Position numbers and translations under genes: made by a program. A model generated the notes under the pieces. That model was given only the letters and a program-made list of their open reading frames with translations, was not told where the DNA came from and searched no databases. From Prado023 sp963788325 (lineage in GTDB: Bacteria; Actinomycetota; Actinomycetes; S36-B12; CAIYMF01), in the NCBI GenBank assembly GCA_963788325.1, contig CAWBGJ010000015.1, positions 506,243 to 570,242 of the forward strand: a stretch of 64,000 nt of DNA. Direction: 5' to 3'. This document shows positions 16,881 to 26,566 of this stretch, one piece after another. Numbering within the stretch: position 1 is the stretch's first letter; each line of letters begins with the position of its first letter.

Positions 16881-18368
16881 GTGCTGCGCGAGTTCCGGAT
16901 GCCCGATGCCGGCGAGGGCCTGACCGAGGCTGAGGTGCTCGGCTGGAAGGTGGCGGTCGGTGACGAGGTCGTGGTCAACCAGGTGCTGCTGGAGGTGGAG
17001 ACCGCCAAGGCAGCAGTCGAGTTGCCCAGCCCGTATGCCGGGCGGGTGGTGGAGCTGCTGGCCGAGCCGGGCGACGTGGTGCCTGTCGGCCAGGCGATCA
17101 TCCGGATCGAGGAGCCGGGAGGCCCGGATGTCGACCGGGGACCTGCTGAGGAGCCCGCCGGCGTGGGCGCATCCGAGGACCCCGGGGGCATGGGAGCAGC
17201 TGAGGTGCGCGCGCCTGCGGGCACGGCCGACGGTGCCGAGCCCTCCGATGGTGCGGACGATTCTTCCGGTGGTTCAGAGGAGCGTGAGGCCGTGCTGGTC
17301 GGCTACGGGGTCCGCAAGGGCAGGGCGCCCAAGCGCCGCCCACGCGCGACCCCGCACGGCGCGGACCATGTGGAGGCGGGACCGCCCGGGGAACCTGCTC
17401 GCCCGGTGCGACTCGGCGGCCTCGAGATGGGGCGCGGAGCCGAGCGCAGGCTGGGCGCCGACCAGGTCCGGGCCAAGCCGCCCGTGCGCCGGTTGGCCCG
17501 CGACCTGGGAGTTGACCTCGCCCACGTGGCGCCCTCGGGAGCAGGCGGGACCATCACCCATGATGATGTCGCTCGCTCAGCGCGGGCCGCGGCGGGCAGC
17601 GTGCCGCGAACGGCCCGGCCCGATCCCGGTGCGCCGGCGGGGCTTGGGCGGCCCGCATCACTGGAGGCCGCCGACGAGGTGGTCCCGCGGTCGCACGTGG
17701 CCCGGATGATGGCCCGGGCGATGACAGCCTCGGCGTTCAGCGCCCCGCACGTGACCGAGTGGGTCGACGTCGATGTCAGCGCGATGACGGCACTGCTCAG
17801 GGCCGCGCGTGAGCGCAGCGACCTGGCTGGGGTCTCGATCACGCCCTTGACGTTCGCTGCACTGGGCCTGGTCCGGGCCGCCCGGGCACACCCGAGCATC
17901 AACGCCAGCCTGGACGAGACCGGGGAGAACCTGCTCGTCCACGGCAACGTGCACCTGGGGATCGCCGTCGACTCACCCCGGGGCCTCATCGTGCCCAGGA
18001 TCCCCGCGGCCCAGGACCTCGACCTGCGCGGGATGGGCCGGGCGCTGGCCCACCTGGTCGAGACGGCCCGGGCGGGCCGCTCCCGGCCCGAGGACCTGCG
18101 CGGCTCGACGCTGACGATCACCAACGTGGGCGTGTTCGGCGTGGATTCCGGGACGCCGATCCTCAACCCCGGCGAGGTCGCGATCCTGGCCCTGGGCCGC
18201 GTGCTGCCGCGCGCGTGGGTCGTGGACGGGCGGATCGAGGTGCGTGACGTCGTGACCCTGGCCCTGTCGTTCGACCACCGCGTGATCGACGGGGCGCTGG
18301 GCTCGCGGGTCCTTCGCGAGGTGGCCGACTTCGTGGCAGATCCCGCCACGGCCCTGGCGCTGGGTTGA
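16881..18368 (+). CDS. pdhC: 2-oxo acid dehydrogenase E2 component (dihydrolipoamide acyltransferase)
   Basis: Core acyltransferase of the complex, 495 residues. It has one lipoyl domain (residues 1-77) with the lipoylated Lys in EVETAKAAVE, a long Gly/Ala/Pro/Glu-rich linker (about 80-190), a peripheral subunit-binding domain (about 197-230, PPVRRLARDLGVDL), and the catalytic domain (about 270-495) with the active His and Asp in SFDHRVIDGALGS. The GTG at 16881 follows a GAGGAG site. A single lipoyl domain and a length under 500 suit either a branched-chain or a pyruvate complex. It is the last gene of the operon. Confidence 0.92.
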   Translation: MLREFRMPDAGEGLTEAEVLGWKVAVGDEVVVNQVLLEVETAKAAVELPSPYAGRVVELLAEPGDVVPVGQAIIRIEEPGGPDVDRGPAEEPAGVGASEDPGGMGAAEVRAPAGTADGAEPSDGADDSSGGSEEREAVLVGYGVRKGRAPKRRPRATPHGADHVEAGPPGEPARPVRLGGLEMGRGAERRLGADQVRAKPPVRRLARDLGVDLAHVAPSGAGGTITHDDVARSARAAAGSVPRTARPDPGAPAGLGRPASLEAADEVVPRSHVARMMARAMTASAFSAPHVTEWVDVDVSAMTALLRAARERSDLAGVSITPLTFAALGLVRAARAHPSINASLDETGENLLVHGNVHLGIAVDSPRGLIVPRIPAAQDLDLRGMGRALAHLVETARAGRSRPEDLRGSTLTITNVGVFGVDSGTPILNPGEVAILALGRVLPRAWVVDGRIEVRDVVTLALSFDHRVIDGALGSRVLREVADFVADPATALALG

Positions 18369-18398
18369 CTCGGAGCCTCGCGTCGGGGAACGGACCCG

Positions 18399-18421
18399 GC
18401 CTGACCTGTGGACCGTCAGGC
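18399..18421. terminator. Hairpin between converging E2 and sbcC genes
   Basis: GCCTGAC at 18399-18405 pairs perfectly with GTCAGGC at 18415-18421 across a nine-base loop. It lies at the convergence point of the plus-strand dehydrogenase operon and the minus-strand sbcDC operon, and overlaps the sbcC stop codon. The stem is short and no T-run follows, so it is only a candidate. Confidence 0.4.
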
Positions 18422-21409
18422 GCGCACCTGCACATGCGAAGGACCGTCGGGCCGAACCCGCCGAACTGTGAGGCGCTCGGGGATCCGCTCCTTGAGGTCG
18501 GTCACGTGACTGATGATGCCGACCACCCTGCCGTTGCCACGCAACTCGTCGATGACGCCCATCACGTCATCGAGTGTGTCGGGGTCCAGCGTGCCGAAGC
18601 CCTCGTCGATGAACAGCGTGTCCAACTGGGCGCCGCCCGCCTGGGCCACGACCACATCGGCCAAGCCGAGCGCAAGGGCCAGTGAGGTGTAGAACGTCTC
18701 CCCACCGGACAGGGTGCCGGGGCCGCGCTCCTTGCCGGTGTGCCGGTCCAGAACGGTCAGCCCAAGCCCTACCCGGGCATCGCGGCGGGCTCCGTCATCG
18801 ACCCGGATGAGCTGGTACTTCCCGGCGGACATGGCCGCCAGGCGCAGGTTGGCCGCAGCCACCACCTGCTCGAACCAGTAGCGCAGCACGAAGGTGCTCA
18901 GGCTCATCCGCGGGCTCCCGGCCATCCCGCGCGCGTACTCGTCCAGGGCAACGAGCTCCTCGCCCGCGGCAGCCAGGTGGGCGCGCTCCACGGCGCGCTG
19001 GTGGACCTCGGCCATCCGCAGCGCGAACCGGTCGCGCTGCTGGTCGGCGATGGCGGCCTGCTGCTGGGCGGTGCGCGCGGCCTGCTCGGCGGCGGTCAGG
19101 GCCCTGGTCACATCGGCGGCCTCCGCGGCCGCTGCGGTGAGGTCGAGATCGGCCACCGAGCGCAGGGCCTCGGACTCCAGTTGCCTGCGGGCAGCTGACA
19201 CGGCGCTCTCCCACTGCGTCACGCCGGCCTCGACCGTCGCGAGGTCCGCCGGTGCGAGGAATGCGGCGCGAGCCTGCGACGCCGTGGCGAAGCCGGCGCG
19301 CCGAGCTTCGGCCTCAGCACGGGAGTGCGCTGCGGAAGCGTTCGCCATCGCCCCGGCCAGCTCGCGGACCCCGACGGCCAGGGCATCGAGCATCGCCGCA
19401 TGATCGGTGAGCTCGGCGATCCGCGCCTCGACCGTCGGGTGCTCGCCGCGAGCCCGGGTCACCTCGGCCTCGTGCCCGGCAAGGGCCTCGGCAGCATGGG
19501 CCAGCGAGCCCTCGGCTGTCGAGACCTTCTGCGTCAGGTCGATCAGGCTCGCCGACAGCGCCTCCTGCTCACCCACGAGGCGGAGGACCTCGGACTCCAG
19601 GCCCGCCAGCGACTGCTCTGCGGCGGCACCCTGCGTGACCTCGGCGGTCACGGTGTCGATCCGCGCCTGGCACTCCCCCGGCGTGGCCCCGTCAGCCAGT
19701 CCCGCCGCATGCTCGAGGTCGCCCCCGGCACGCACCAGCGCCACCTCCGCCTCATCGACAGCCAGACGCGCATGATCCCGATGGGCTGCGGCGGTGCGGA
19801 TCTGTCCCTCGGTCACCGATCCGGGCGCCGAGGTCGCGGGCGCGGGATGCTCGGCTGATCCGCACACGAGGCACGGATCACCGGAGACCAGCCGGGCGGC
19901 GAGTTGGCCGCGGACGTCGGACAGCCGCAGCTCCAGGAGCAGGTCGTGGTGATCTCTTGCTTCGGAGTGTGCGTGCACCGCCAGGCGCTTGGCCTCCCGC
20001 AGGTCGTCGAGGGTGATGGTGAGCTCCACGACCCGCTGGGCGGCCTCGGCCCGCTTCGACTCGGCCGCGAGCACGGCGCGTCGCCCGTCCAGGCCAGCGG
20101 CCAGTTGCTGGGCCGTGGCCAGCTCCGCCCGGGCGGCAGCCGTCTTCGCCGGCAGTTCACCGCTGCGGGTCCTGGCAGCGTCGAGGTGCGCACGCAGGGA
20201 CCCTGCCTGCGCCCCCAGCTGACCCACCTCGTCGCGGGCCTGTTCGAGGGCGGCCTCCACCGTGACCGCGTGGGCCAGTGCCCCGACGGACGTGCGCATT
20301 CGGGCGGCCTCGTCTGCCAGGACCTCCCAGCCGCGGCCCTGGCGGTGCTCGCCTGCGATCAGGGGATCTGTGGACACCGTGGAGATCTGCGCGCGCAGGA
20401 GTTCCACCATGTGGGTGGCGTCGTCGGCGATCTCGACGAAGGTACCCACCGGAGTGGCCCGTCGCGCCGCAGCGAGCTGCTCGCACCGGGCGTCATGCTC
20501 AGCGCGCTGCTGGTCGGCCAGGGCGAGTTCGGCCTCGAGCGCGACCCGCCGCGTGACCCGCTCAGCGACGTCCTCGGCTGCGCGAGCAGCAGTCCGCGCG
20601 GTGTGCACCTCGGTGTCGGCGTCGGCGAGAGCGACACGTGCGCGCTGGCACTGCGCGGTCAGGGTCTCGTCCAGGGCGACCAGCCGGTCCATGGCCTGGG
20701 AGACCGGCAGGCCCGTGAGCTCGCCGTGCTCGTCGGCGACTGGGCCGGCTGCCTCCCCCGCTGCGGCCAGCGCGGCACGCAACGCGGAGTCCGCCTCGCG
20801 CAGGGCGCGGCCCGCCTGACGGGCGCGTTCCTGCAGGGCCTCGGTGATACGGCTGAAGAACTGGGTGCCGAACAGCTTGGTGAGCACGGCCCGACGGTCG
20901 TCGTCACCGGCGCGCAGGAAGGCGGCGAACTCGCCCTGGGGCAGCAGGACCACCTGGCGGAACTGCTCGCGGGTCAGGCCGAGGAGGTCCCCGATGATCG
21001 CGCCAACCTCGTCCTTGGAGTGCGACCGGGATTCCCAGCCAGCGCCCCGGGAGCGCTCGAGGTGCACGCTGGCCTTCTCCTTAGTGGTTCCCGAACCACG
21101 CTTCTTGGGCCGCGTGTACTCGGGCGTCCTGGTGATCCGGTGGCGCCCCCCGCGCACCGAGAACTCCAGGCGTACCTCGGGTCGGGCCTGCGGGTCGGCG
21201 AAGTCGGAACGCAGTCGTGCGGGGTCGCCCGTAGCACCCGACGGGCCGCCGTAGAGCGCGAATGTGACGGCGTCCAGGATCATGGACTTGCCGACCCCCG
21301 TCGGCCCCTCGAACAGGAAGAGGCCACCGGCGCTGAGTCGGTCGAAGTCGATGGTCTGCTCGTCGGCGAAGGGACCCACGGCGACCATCTGCAGGGTGTG
21401 CAGCCGCAT
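18416..21409 (-). CDS. sbcC: Exonuclease subunit SbcC (SMC-like ATPase)
   Basis: The 997-residue ATPase of the SbcCD (Rad50-Mre11-like) nuclease, which opens hairpins and blocked DNA ends. Walker A is GPTGVGKS in the first 45 residues. Two long Ala/Glu/Arg-rich coiled-coil arms follow, joined by a zinc hook with CLVC in the middle. The signature TLSGGETFYTSLALALGLA and Walker B DTLFIDEGFGTLD sit near the end. The ATG at 21409 shares a base with the sbcD stop (TGATG), so SbcD and SbcC are made together. The coiled-coil regions differ freely between species, so the ends of the protein carry the identification. Confidence 0.95.
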   Translation of the reverse strand: MRLHTLQMVAVGPFADEQTIDFDRLSAGGLFLFEGPTGVGKSMILDAVTFALYGGPSGATGDPARLRSDFADPQARPEVRLEFSVRGGRHRITRTPEYTRPKKRGSGTTKEKASVHLERSRGAGWESRSHSKDEVGAIIGDLLGLTREQFRQVVLLPQGEFAAFLRAGDDDRRAVLTKLFGTQFFSRITEALQERARQAGRALREADSALRAALAAAGEAAGPVADEHGELTGLPVSQAMDRLVALDETLTAQCQRARVALADADTEVHTARTAARAAEDVAERVTRRVALEAELALADQQRAEHDARCEQLAAARRATPVGTFVEIADDATHMVELLRAQISTVSTDPLIAGEHRQGRGWEVLADEAARMRTSVGALAHAVTVEAALEQARDEVGQLGAQAGSLRAHLDAARTRSGELPAKTAAARAELATAQQLAAGLDGRRAVLAAESKRAEAAQRVVELTITLDDLREAKRLAVHAHSEARDHHDLLLELRLSDVRGQLAARLVSGDPCLVCGSAEHPAPATSAPGSVTEGQIRTAAAHRDHARLAVDEAEVALVRAGGDLEHAAGLADGATPGECQARIDTVTAEVTQGAAAEQSLAGLESEVLRLVGEQEALSASLIDLTQKVSTAEGSLAHAAEALAGHEAEVTRARGEHPTVEARIAELTDHAAMLDALAVGVRELAGAMANASAAHSRAEAEARRAGFATASQARAAFLAPADLATVEAGVTQWESAVSAARRQLESEALRSVADLDLTAAAAEAADVTRALTAAEQAARTAQQQAAIADQQRDRFALRMAEVHQRAVERAHLAAAGEELVALDEYARGMAGSPRMSLSTFVLRYWFEQVVAAANLRLAAMSAGKYQLIRVDDGARRDARVGLGLTVLDRHTGKERGPGTLSGGETFYTSLALALGLADVVVAQAGGAQLDTLFIDEGFGTLDPDTLDDVMGVIDELRGNGRVVGIISHVTDLKERIPERLTVRRVRPDGPSHVQVRA

Positions 21410-22569
21410 CAGACGGACACCTCCTCGCGCGCCACGACCTGGACGACGTCGCGCAGGACCTGGCGCTGACGGGCGCTCGCAGGCGCACCGGACACGCACT
21501 CGACGAACTGCGCGCAGATCTCCACGGGGTCGCTGCCCTCCGCCAGCCGGGGCAGCCCCGCTGCGGCGTCCTCGCGCTCCGGGGCGAACTCCAGGACCAG
21601 GGTGTGCGGCCAGTGGGCCCGCAGCTGCTCCATGGGGTTGGGCACCCGACCGGGATCGGTGAGGATCACCTTCACCCACGCATCGCCATGTTCAGCCAAG
21701 TCGCCGGAGGCCCGCTCGAGCAGCTCCGCGAGGCGACCCCTGACCTGGACCAGCCGCCGCGGGACGGGGGCCGGCACCCGGCGCAGCGAGACCTCGCCGT
21801 CGGCATCAATGTCCACCACAGCCACGGATTTCACCTGCGAGCGCTCGGAGAAGGAGAAGGCCAACGGGGAGCCGCTGTAGGCCACGACCGTCGGTGAGTC
21901 GGTCAGCCGCACCTCCTGTGGGCCGTGCAGGTGACCCAGGGCCACATAGCTGACCCCGTCGAACACGGCGGCCGGGGTGTCACCGACCCCGCCCACGCGG
22001 ATCTCCCGCTCGGAGTCGCAGGGGGCGCCACCAGTGACGAAAGCGTGGGCCATCACGACGACCCGCTCCAGCCCACGGCCTGCGGCATCGGCCCGGATCT
22101 GCCCGGTCAGCGCGCCCAGTACGGCAGCGTGCGAGTGATCGACACCCAAGTGGGCGGTGACGGCGTCCGGAAGGACGTAGGGGATGCCGTAGACCCCGAC
22201 CACTCCCGCGTCGTCTGCGATCAGCACCGGCTCGGCGACCTGCTCGAGGGAGGTACGCAGGTGGATCCCCGCGGCGGCGAGCACCGCCCCGGCGTACTGC
22301 AGCCGCACGGCGCTGTCGTGGTTCCCGCTGGAGATGATCAAGGGGACCCGAGCCGTGGCGAATGCCGCGAGGGTGCGATCCATGAGGAGGATCGCGTCGG
22401 GGCCCGGCTGCGCACGGTCGTAGACGTCGCCGCTGACCAGCACCGCGTCCGCTCGCTCGGACTGCGCCAGATCGAGCAGCCATGTGAGGAACTGCGCCTG
22501 CCCGTCGAGCAGGTCGGCACCGTGCAGGCGGCGGCCCAGGTGCCAGTCGGAGGTGTGCAGGAATCGCAT
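21409..22569 (-). CDS. sbcD: Exonuclease subunit SbcD (Mre11-like nuclease)
   Basis: A 386-residue metallophosphoesterase nuclease. The dimetal motifs are visible: DWHLG at residues 7-11, VLVSGDVYDR, ISSGNHDSAVRL with the catalytic His, VVMAHAFVTGG, and ALGHLHGPQEV. It cuts DNA in the SbcCD complex. The ATG at 22569 gives the canonical MRFLHTSDWHLGR beginning; the open frame upstream of it has no similarity. A 141-base divergent spacer separates it from the next gene. Confidence 0.96.
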   Translation of the reverse strand: MRFLHTSDWHLGRRLHGADLLDGQAQFLTWLLDLAQSERADAVLVSGDVYDRAQPGPDAILLMDRTLAAFATARVPLIISSGNHDSAVRLQYAGAVLAAAGIHLRTSLEQVAEPVLIADDAGVVGVYGIPYVLPDAVTAHLGVDHSHAAVLGALTGQIRADAAGRGLERVVVMAHAFVTGGAPCDSEREIRVGGVGDTPAAVFDGVSYVALGHLHGPQEVRLTDSPTVVAYSGSPLAFSFSERSQVKSVAVVDIDADGEVSLRRVPAPVPRRLVQVRGRLAELLERASGDLAEHGDAWVKVILTDPGRVPNPMEQLRAHWPHTLVLEFAPEREDAAAGLPRLAEGSDPVEICAQFVECVSGAPASARQRQVLRDVVQVVAREEVSV

Positions 22570-22710
22570 GTGGCCACCCTGACACGGGGGTCTGACACAG
22601 TGGAGGTGAACGCGCCGTGCCAAGCCGCCATCGGTGTCGGCGGCCCTGATCTCCGCAGCAACAGCCGGGGGTATGTCCGACCCCGCCGCTACGCTGCTCG
22701 CGGAGGTGTC

Positions 22711-23850
22711 ATGGGGCGCGCAACGGCAACGGAGTCTGGCGATCGGGGCCTTCGGGCTGCCCGGATGGCCAGCCTCCTGCTCGATGACCGACTCGCGGCG
22801 CAGCGCACGATCACGGAGGTCGTCGACTGGTTCGGCGCCCTGCAGGGCCAGGACTTCGCGAGCTCCCAGTGGTCACTGGGACTGCGCACGGGCGCCAACC
22901 ACGCGGAGGTGGGCCGGGCGTTCAACTCGGGCGACATCCTGCGGACCTGGCCGATGCGCGGGACGCTGCACGTCGTGCCCGGACGGGATGCGCGCTGGAT
23001 GCTCAAGCACCTGGGCGGCCGTGCCCTGGCCGGAGCGGCGCGGCGCAGGGAGTTCCTGGGGCTCTCGACGTCCGACGCCGAAGCTGCCGTCGAGGTGCTG
23101 GGCGCGGTGCTGACCGGTGGCGTGGTGCTCACGCGAGCCCAGTGTGTCGAGGCGCTGGAGTCCGCGGGCATCCCGGGCGCCGGCCAGCGTGCCTACCACC
23201 TGCTCTGGTACGCCAGCCAGAAGGGCGTCACCTGTGTGGGTCCGGCTCGTGGCAAGGAGCAGACGTTCGTGCTCCTCGACGAGTTCGCCCCTGCCGGACC
23301 TGACCTGGACCGACCCGCGGCGTTGGCCGAGATCGCCAGGCGTTTCGTGCGCAGCCACGGCCCCGTCAGCGCGCACGACCTGGCCCGGTGGGCGGACCTG
23401 ACGTTGACCGATGCCCGCGCGGGACTGTCCGCGGCGCCCGGGATCACCACGCGCCCTTACGAGGGCCGCGACCTGCACGTCTGCGAGGAGCAGCTCGACG
23501 AGCAGAATCGTCCCCCGCCCCTCGAATCGGGTCGACAGCCCGCCCGCGCGCTGCCGGGCTTCGACGAGTTCATCCTCGGGTACCGCGACCGCACCGCCCA
23601 GATGGACGCCGATCACGAGCGGCTCGTGGTCCCCGGCGGCAATGGGGTGTTCGCTCACACCCTCGTGCTCGACGGCCGGGTGGTCGGCACCTGGCGGCGA
23701 CGCGACCTCACGCGGACGGTGGCGATCACGGCGACGCCGTTCGCTCGGTTGGGCGCACGCGCGCGCTCCGAGCTCGAGGTCGCGCTGAGCACCTACGCGG
23801 CCTTCGTCGGCAAGACGGCGACCATCACCTGGGCGTCGGCGCTGGGGTAG
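22711..23850 (+). CDS. Winged-helix DNA-binding protein, AlkZ/YcaQ-like (HTH_42)
   Basis: A 379-residue member of the winged-helix family that contains the DNA glycosylases AlkZ and YcaQ. The N-terminal helical region carries the conserved Gln-x-Gln motif in WFGALQGQDFASSQW, followed by ILRTWPMRGTLHVVP and, in the middle, LLWYASQKGVTCVGP; the C-terminal part has GFDEFILGYRDR and VVPGGNGVF. Family glycosylases unhook interstrand crosslinks and remove alkylated bases, but many members are untested. It diverges from sbcDC and is followed by ku, which supports a DNA-damage role. ATG at 22711 after a GGAGG site. Confidence 0.8.
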   Translation: MGRATATESGDRGLRAARMASLLLDDRLAAQRTITEVVDWFGALQGQDFASSQWSLGLRTGANHAEVGRAFNSGDILRTWPMRGTLHVVPGRDARWMLKHLGGRALAGAARRREFLGLSTSDAEAAVEVLGAVLTGGVVLTRAQCVEALESAGIPGAGQRAYHLLWYASQKGVTCVGPARGKEQTFVLLDEFAPAGPDLDRPAALAEIARRFVRSHGPVSAHDLARWADLTLTDARAGLSAAPGITTRPYEGRDLHVCEEQLDEQNRPPPLESGRQPARALPGFDEFILGYRDRTAQMDADHERLVVPGGNGVFAHTLVLDGRVVGTWRRRDLTRTVAITATPFARLGARARSELEVALSTYAAFVGKTATITWASALG

Positions 23851-23901
23851 GTGCTTCGCGGTCACGGTGCATGTGACCGCGCGCTGGCCCACAATGGCCG
23901 G

Positions 23902-24918
23902 ATGCGCGCCATGTGGAGCGGGAACGTCGCCTTCGGGTTGGTCCACATCCCGGTGAAGATGTACGCCGCCACCCAGGACCTGGATGTGCGGTTCCACCAG
24001 GTCCACCTCGCCGACGGCGGGCGCATCAAGTACCTGCGCCAGTGTCAGGCCTGCGAGCAGGTGGTGCCGTTCGCCGAGATCGGCAAGGGCTTCGAGGACG
24101 AGACCGGTCGTCGGGTGCTGGTTGCCGAGGACGAGTTGGACAACCTGCAGGTCGAGCATGGCCGGGACCTGGAGATCATCGAGTTCGCACCTGCGGCGCA
24201 GATCGATCCGCTGTTCTTCGAGAAGGCCTACTACCTCGAGCCCGCCACCGGTGCGGCCAAGCCGTACGTGTTGCTGCGCCAGGCCCTGGAGCGCACTGAG
24301 CGGATCGCGGTCGTGATGATGACGCTGCGCAAGCGGACCCGGTTGGGCCTGCTGCGCGTGCGCGACGACGTACTCGTGCTGCAGACGATGCTCTGGCCCG
24401 ACGAGGTCCGGGTGCCCGACTTCGAGGGCATCTCCGACGAGGACATCTCGGTGCGCCCGCAGGAGTTGGCGATGGCCGGCTCGCTGGTCGAGGGCCTGAG
24501 CGCGGACTTCGATCCGGCCGCCCACACCGACGAGTACCGACAGGCAGTGCTGGACCTCGTGGCCCAGAAGCTCGAGGGGCAGGACGTGATCGTGCCACCG
24601 GTCGCCGCCGAGGCCGAGCAGTCCGGCAACGTCATCGACCTGATGGCCGCCCTGCAGGAATCAGTCCGGCGCACCCAGGCGGCTCGGGGCGAGTCCGCGG
24701 CCGCCGCGACCGCCTCGGAGGATTCGGCCGCCGACCAGGTGGAGGCGGCTTCCCCACGATCGACGGCCACCGACCCGGACGAGCAGGTGCCCGCGCCGAA
24801 GCAGAGCGCCACGAAGCGATCCCCGGCCAAGCGAGCACCGGCGAAGAGGGAACCAGTCAAGAAGGCCACCAAGCCGGCGGACACCAAGAAGGACCCGGTC
24901 AAGAAGGCGGCCGGGTAG
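23902..24918 (+). CDS. ku: Non-homologous end joining protein Ku
   Basis: Bacterial Ku forms a homodimeric ring on DNA ends and recruits ligase D. The beta-barrel core starts MRAMWSGNVAFGLVHIPVKM and continues through the bridge region to about residue 255. The last ~80 residues are a low-complexity Lys/Ala/Pro/Glu tail with repeats such as KRAPAKREPVKKA, as in other actinobacteria where the tail aids DNA binding. The ATG at 23902 is chosen over an upstream in-frame start because the canonical N-terminus begins there. No ligD is in the window. It lies 51 bases after the AlkZ-like gene on the same strand and may be co-transcribed. Confidence 0.95.
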   Translation: MRAMWSGNVAFGLVHIPVKMYAATQDLDVRFHQVHLADGGRIKYLRQCQACEQVVPFAEIGKGFEDETGRRVLVAEDELDNLQVEHGRDLEIIEFAPAAQIDPLFFEKAYYLEPATGAAKPYVLLRQALERTERIAVVMMTLRKRTRLGLLRVRDDVLVLQTMLWPDEVRVPDFEGISDEDISVRPQELAMAGSLVEGLSADFDPAAHTDEYRQAVLDLVAQKLEGQDVIVPPVAAEAEQSGNVIDLMAALQESVRRTQAARGESAAAATASEDSAADQVEAASPRSTATDPDEQVPAPKQSATKRSPAKRAPAKREPVKKATKPADTKKDPVKKAAG

Positions 24919-25049
24919 CGCCCAGTCGCTGTCGCCTTCGAACAACTCAGCGAGGTTCCCGACCGCAGGCGGGCGGGTGCTGGCCGTCGGTCCGCGCCGA
25001 TGTCGGACCGGTCGTCGAGAATGGGGGCACACCGATCCGAGGGGAGCCC

Positions 25050-25985
25050 ATGGGAAGTCCGAGCGCGACACCGCGAACGGCGCGGCCCCCCACGGGCGAT
25101 CGTCCGCGGGGCCCCGGGGGCGCGGGCCACCGACCCGCGCCTAATGGTGCCCCAGCTCGGCGCAGACCCCTGTCGCCGCGGGTCCGGCGCCGTCGGTGGG
25201 TGTTCGGCCTGTCCGTGCTGGCAAGTCTCTTGGCGTTCGTCGCCGTGGGGCTGGCCGCGACCGGGCTGCTCGGTTCGCTGGCGCCCATCGAGACCGGGCC
25301 CGAGCGCATCGCGGGCATCACCCAGCCGGAGGCGACCAACTGGTCAGGGACGCAACCCGAGTACGGCGTCGACGTGTCGTTCCCCCAGTGTGGGCGTCGG
25401 TTGGGTGACCTAGGTGACGGATTCGCGATCATCGGCCTCGACGGTGGGATGCCCGACCGACCGAACCCCTGCTTCGCCGAGCAGTGGCGCTTCGCGACTC
25501 GCCAGGCCGGCGCCGCCGTGTACGTGAACACGGCGGACAACGGCCGCGGCGACCCACTCGACGTCGGCCGCCGGGCAGCCGAGGGCGACCTCGCTGCGCT
25601 GGCCGAGCACGAGGTCCCCCAGGGCACCCCGGTCTGGTTGGACGTGGAGCTGCCAGAGGTCTGGAACGGCTCCCCCGGGCGGCACCGCGCCGTGATCAGC
25701 GAGCATCTGCGCGTCCTGGCTGAGGCGGGCCACCCCGTGGGCATCTACTCAGCCCCCGCGCTCTGGGCGGAGATCACCGGTGACGCGGACGTGGAGGTCC
25801 CAACCTGGGTGGGAATTGGCACAGCGGGCAGGGCGCGAGCGGCAGAGGTGTGCTCCGCGGAGTCGTTCGGCGGCCGGCCTCCTGACCTCGTCCAGCGGAT
25901 CGGTACCGGCAGCGACGGCCTTCCCCTGGACCGCAACCTGACCTGCCCGGGGACAGACCTGACCGGCCTCATCAGGCCGAACTGA
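25050..25985 (+). CDS. Membrane-anchored DUF1906/GH25-like glycoside hydrolase-like protein
   Basis: A 311-residue protein with an Arg/Pro-rich cytoplasmic tail (1-48), one transmembrane helix (about 50-74, FGLSVLASLLAFVAVGLAA), and an extracellular TIM-barrel-like domain from about residue 100. That domain has YGVDVSFPQCG, FAIIGLDGGMPD, AAVYVNTADNG, VWLDVELPEVW and VGIYSAPALW, a pattern shared by DUF1906 and GH25-like wall-lytic folds. The Asp/Glu pair in WLDVELPE may be catalytic, but I cannot show it acts on peptidoglycan. The ATG at 25050 has a GGGGAG site. Confidence 0.72.
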   Translation: MGSPSATPRTARPPTGDRPRGPGGAGHRPAPNGAPARRRPLSPRVRRRRWVFGLSVLASLLAFVAVGLAATGLLGSLAPIETGPERIAGITQPEATNWSGTQPEYGVDVSFPQCGRRLGDLGDGFAIIGLDGGMPDRPNPCFAEQWRFATRQAGAAVYVNTADNGRGDPLDVGRRAAEGDLAALAEHEVPQGTPVWLDVELPEVWNGSPGRHRAVISEHLRVLAEAGHPVGIYSAPALWAEITGDADVEVPTWVGIGTAGRARAAEVCSAESFGGRPPDLVQRIGTGSDGLPLDRNLTCPGTDLTGLIRPN

Positions 25986-26023
25986 GACAGGCCGAACGGA
26001 GCCCCGCCGAACGGAGCCCGCGG

Positions 26024-26402
26024 CTACGGTGCGCCAGTCTCCGGCCGCCCGGCCGGCAGCACGACAGGGGCGATCCGGCAGGCATCGCCCGCCTGGGCCG
26101 CGGGCAGGACATGACCGACCCGCAGGTGGTCGTACTGCTCGGCGTGGCGCGCCATGAAGCCGTCCACGTACCAGCAGCTTGGGGATCACCGACACTCCTG
26201 CCACCTGCGCCGCCTCCAAGGTGAACGCCACGAGGCGGGCGGCGAATCCGCGGCCCTCGAACCCGGGCATCGTCACCGTCGAGTAGATCTCCCAGACGCC
26301 CTCTCCCACGGAAACGGAGGCGCGGCAGACCTGGATCCCGTCGAGCGTGGCGGTGAAGAGCGAGGGATTCACTCGGGTCAGGACCAACTCTTGTGTGGAC
26401 AT
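26024..26402 (-). pseudogene. GNAT-family N-acetyltransferase, one-base frameshift
   Basis: A short acetyltransferase of the YjdJ/Gcn5-related type. From the ATG at 26402 the frame reads to the motif FEGRGFAARLVAFTLEAA (acetyl-CoA loop) and VSVIP. It then continues only in another frame as SCWYVDGFMARHAEQYDHL, ending at 26024. Removing one base of the TT at 26179-26180 joins the halves into VIPSCWYVDGF, a typical arrangement at this site. About 125 residues would result. Both sides are undegraded, so a base-calling error is more likely than decay; it lies in the minus direction between two plus-strand genes. Confidence 0.65.
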
Positions 26403-26566
26403 GGCGCAACGGTAATGGCCGCCAGGGGAGCCTGCACCGCGCACCGGACCACCCGGCTGGACAGGTGGGCACGCGGCGCGCCCTGATCGGGCTTGCCCAG
26501 CGGGCCGCCTGCGCGGACGTAGACTTGATCCGTAACAGCCACTACCACCATCACGAAAGGCCAGAA

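Noticed and set aside
22570..22710. SOS/LexA box in the sbcD spacer
   Set aside because: No match to the actinobacterial SOS box pattern in the spacer; only a short repeated TGTCAG.
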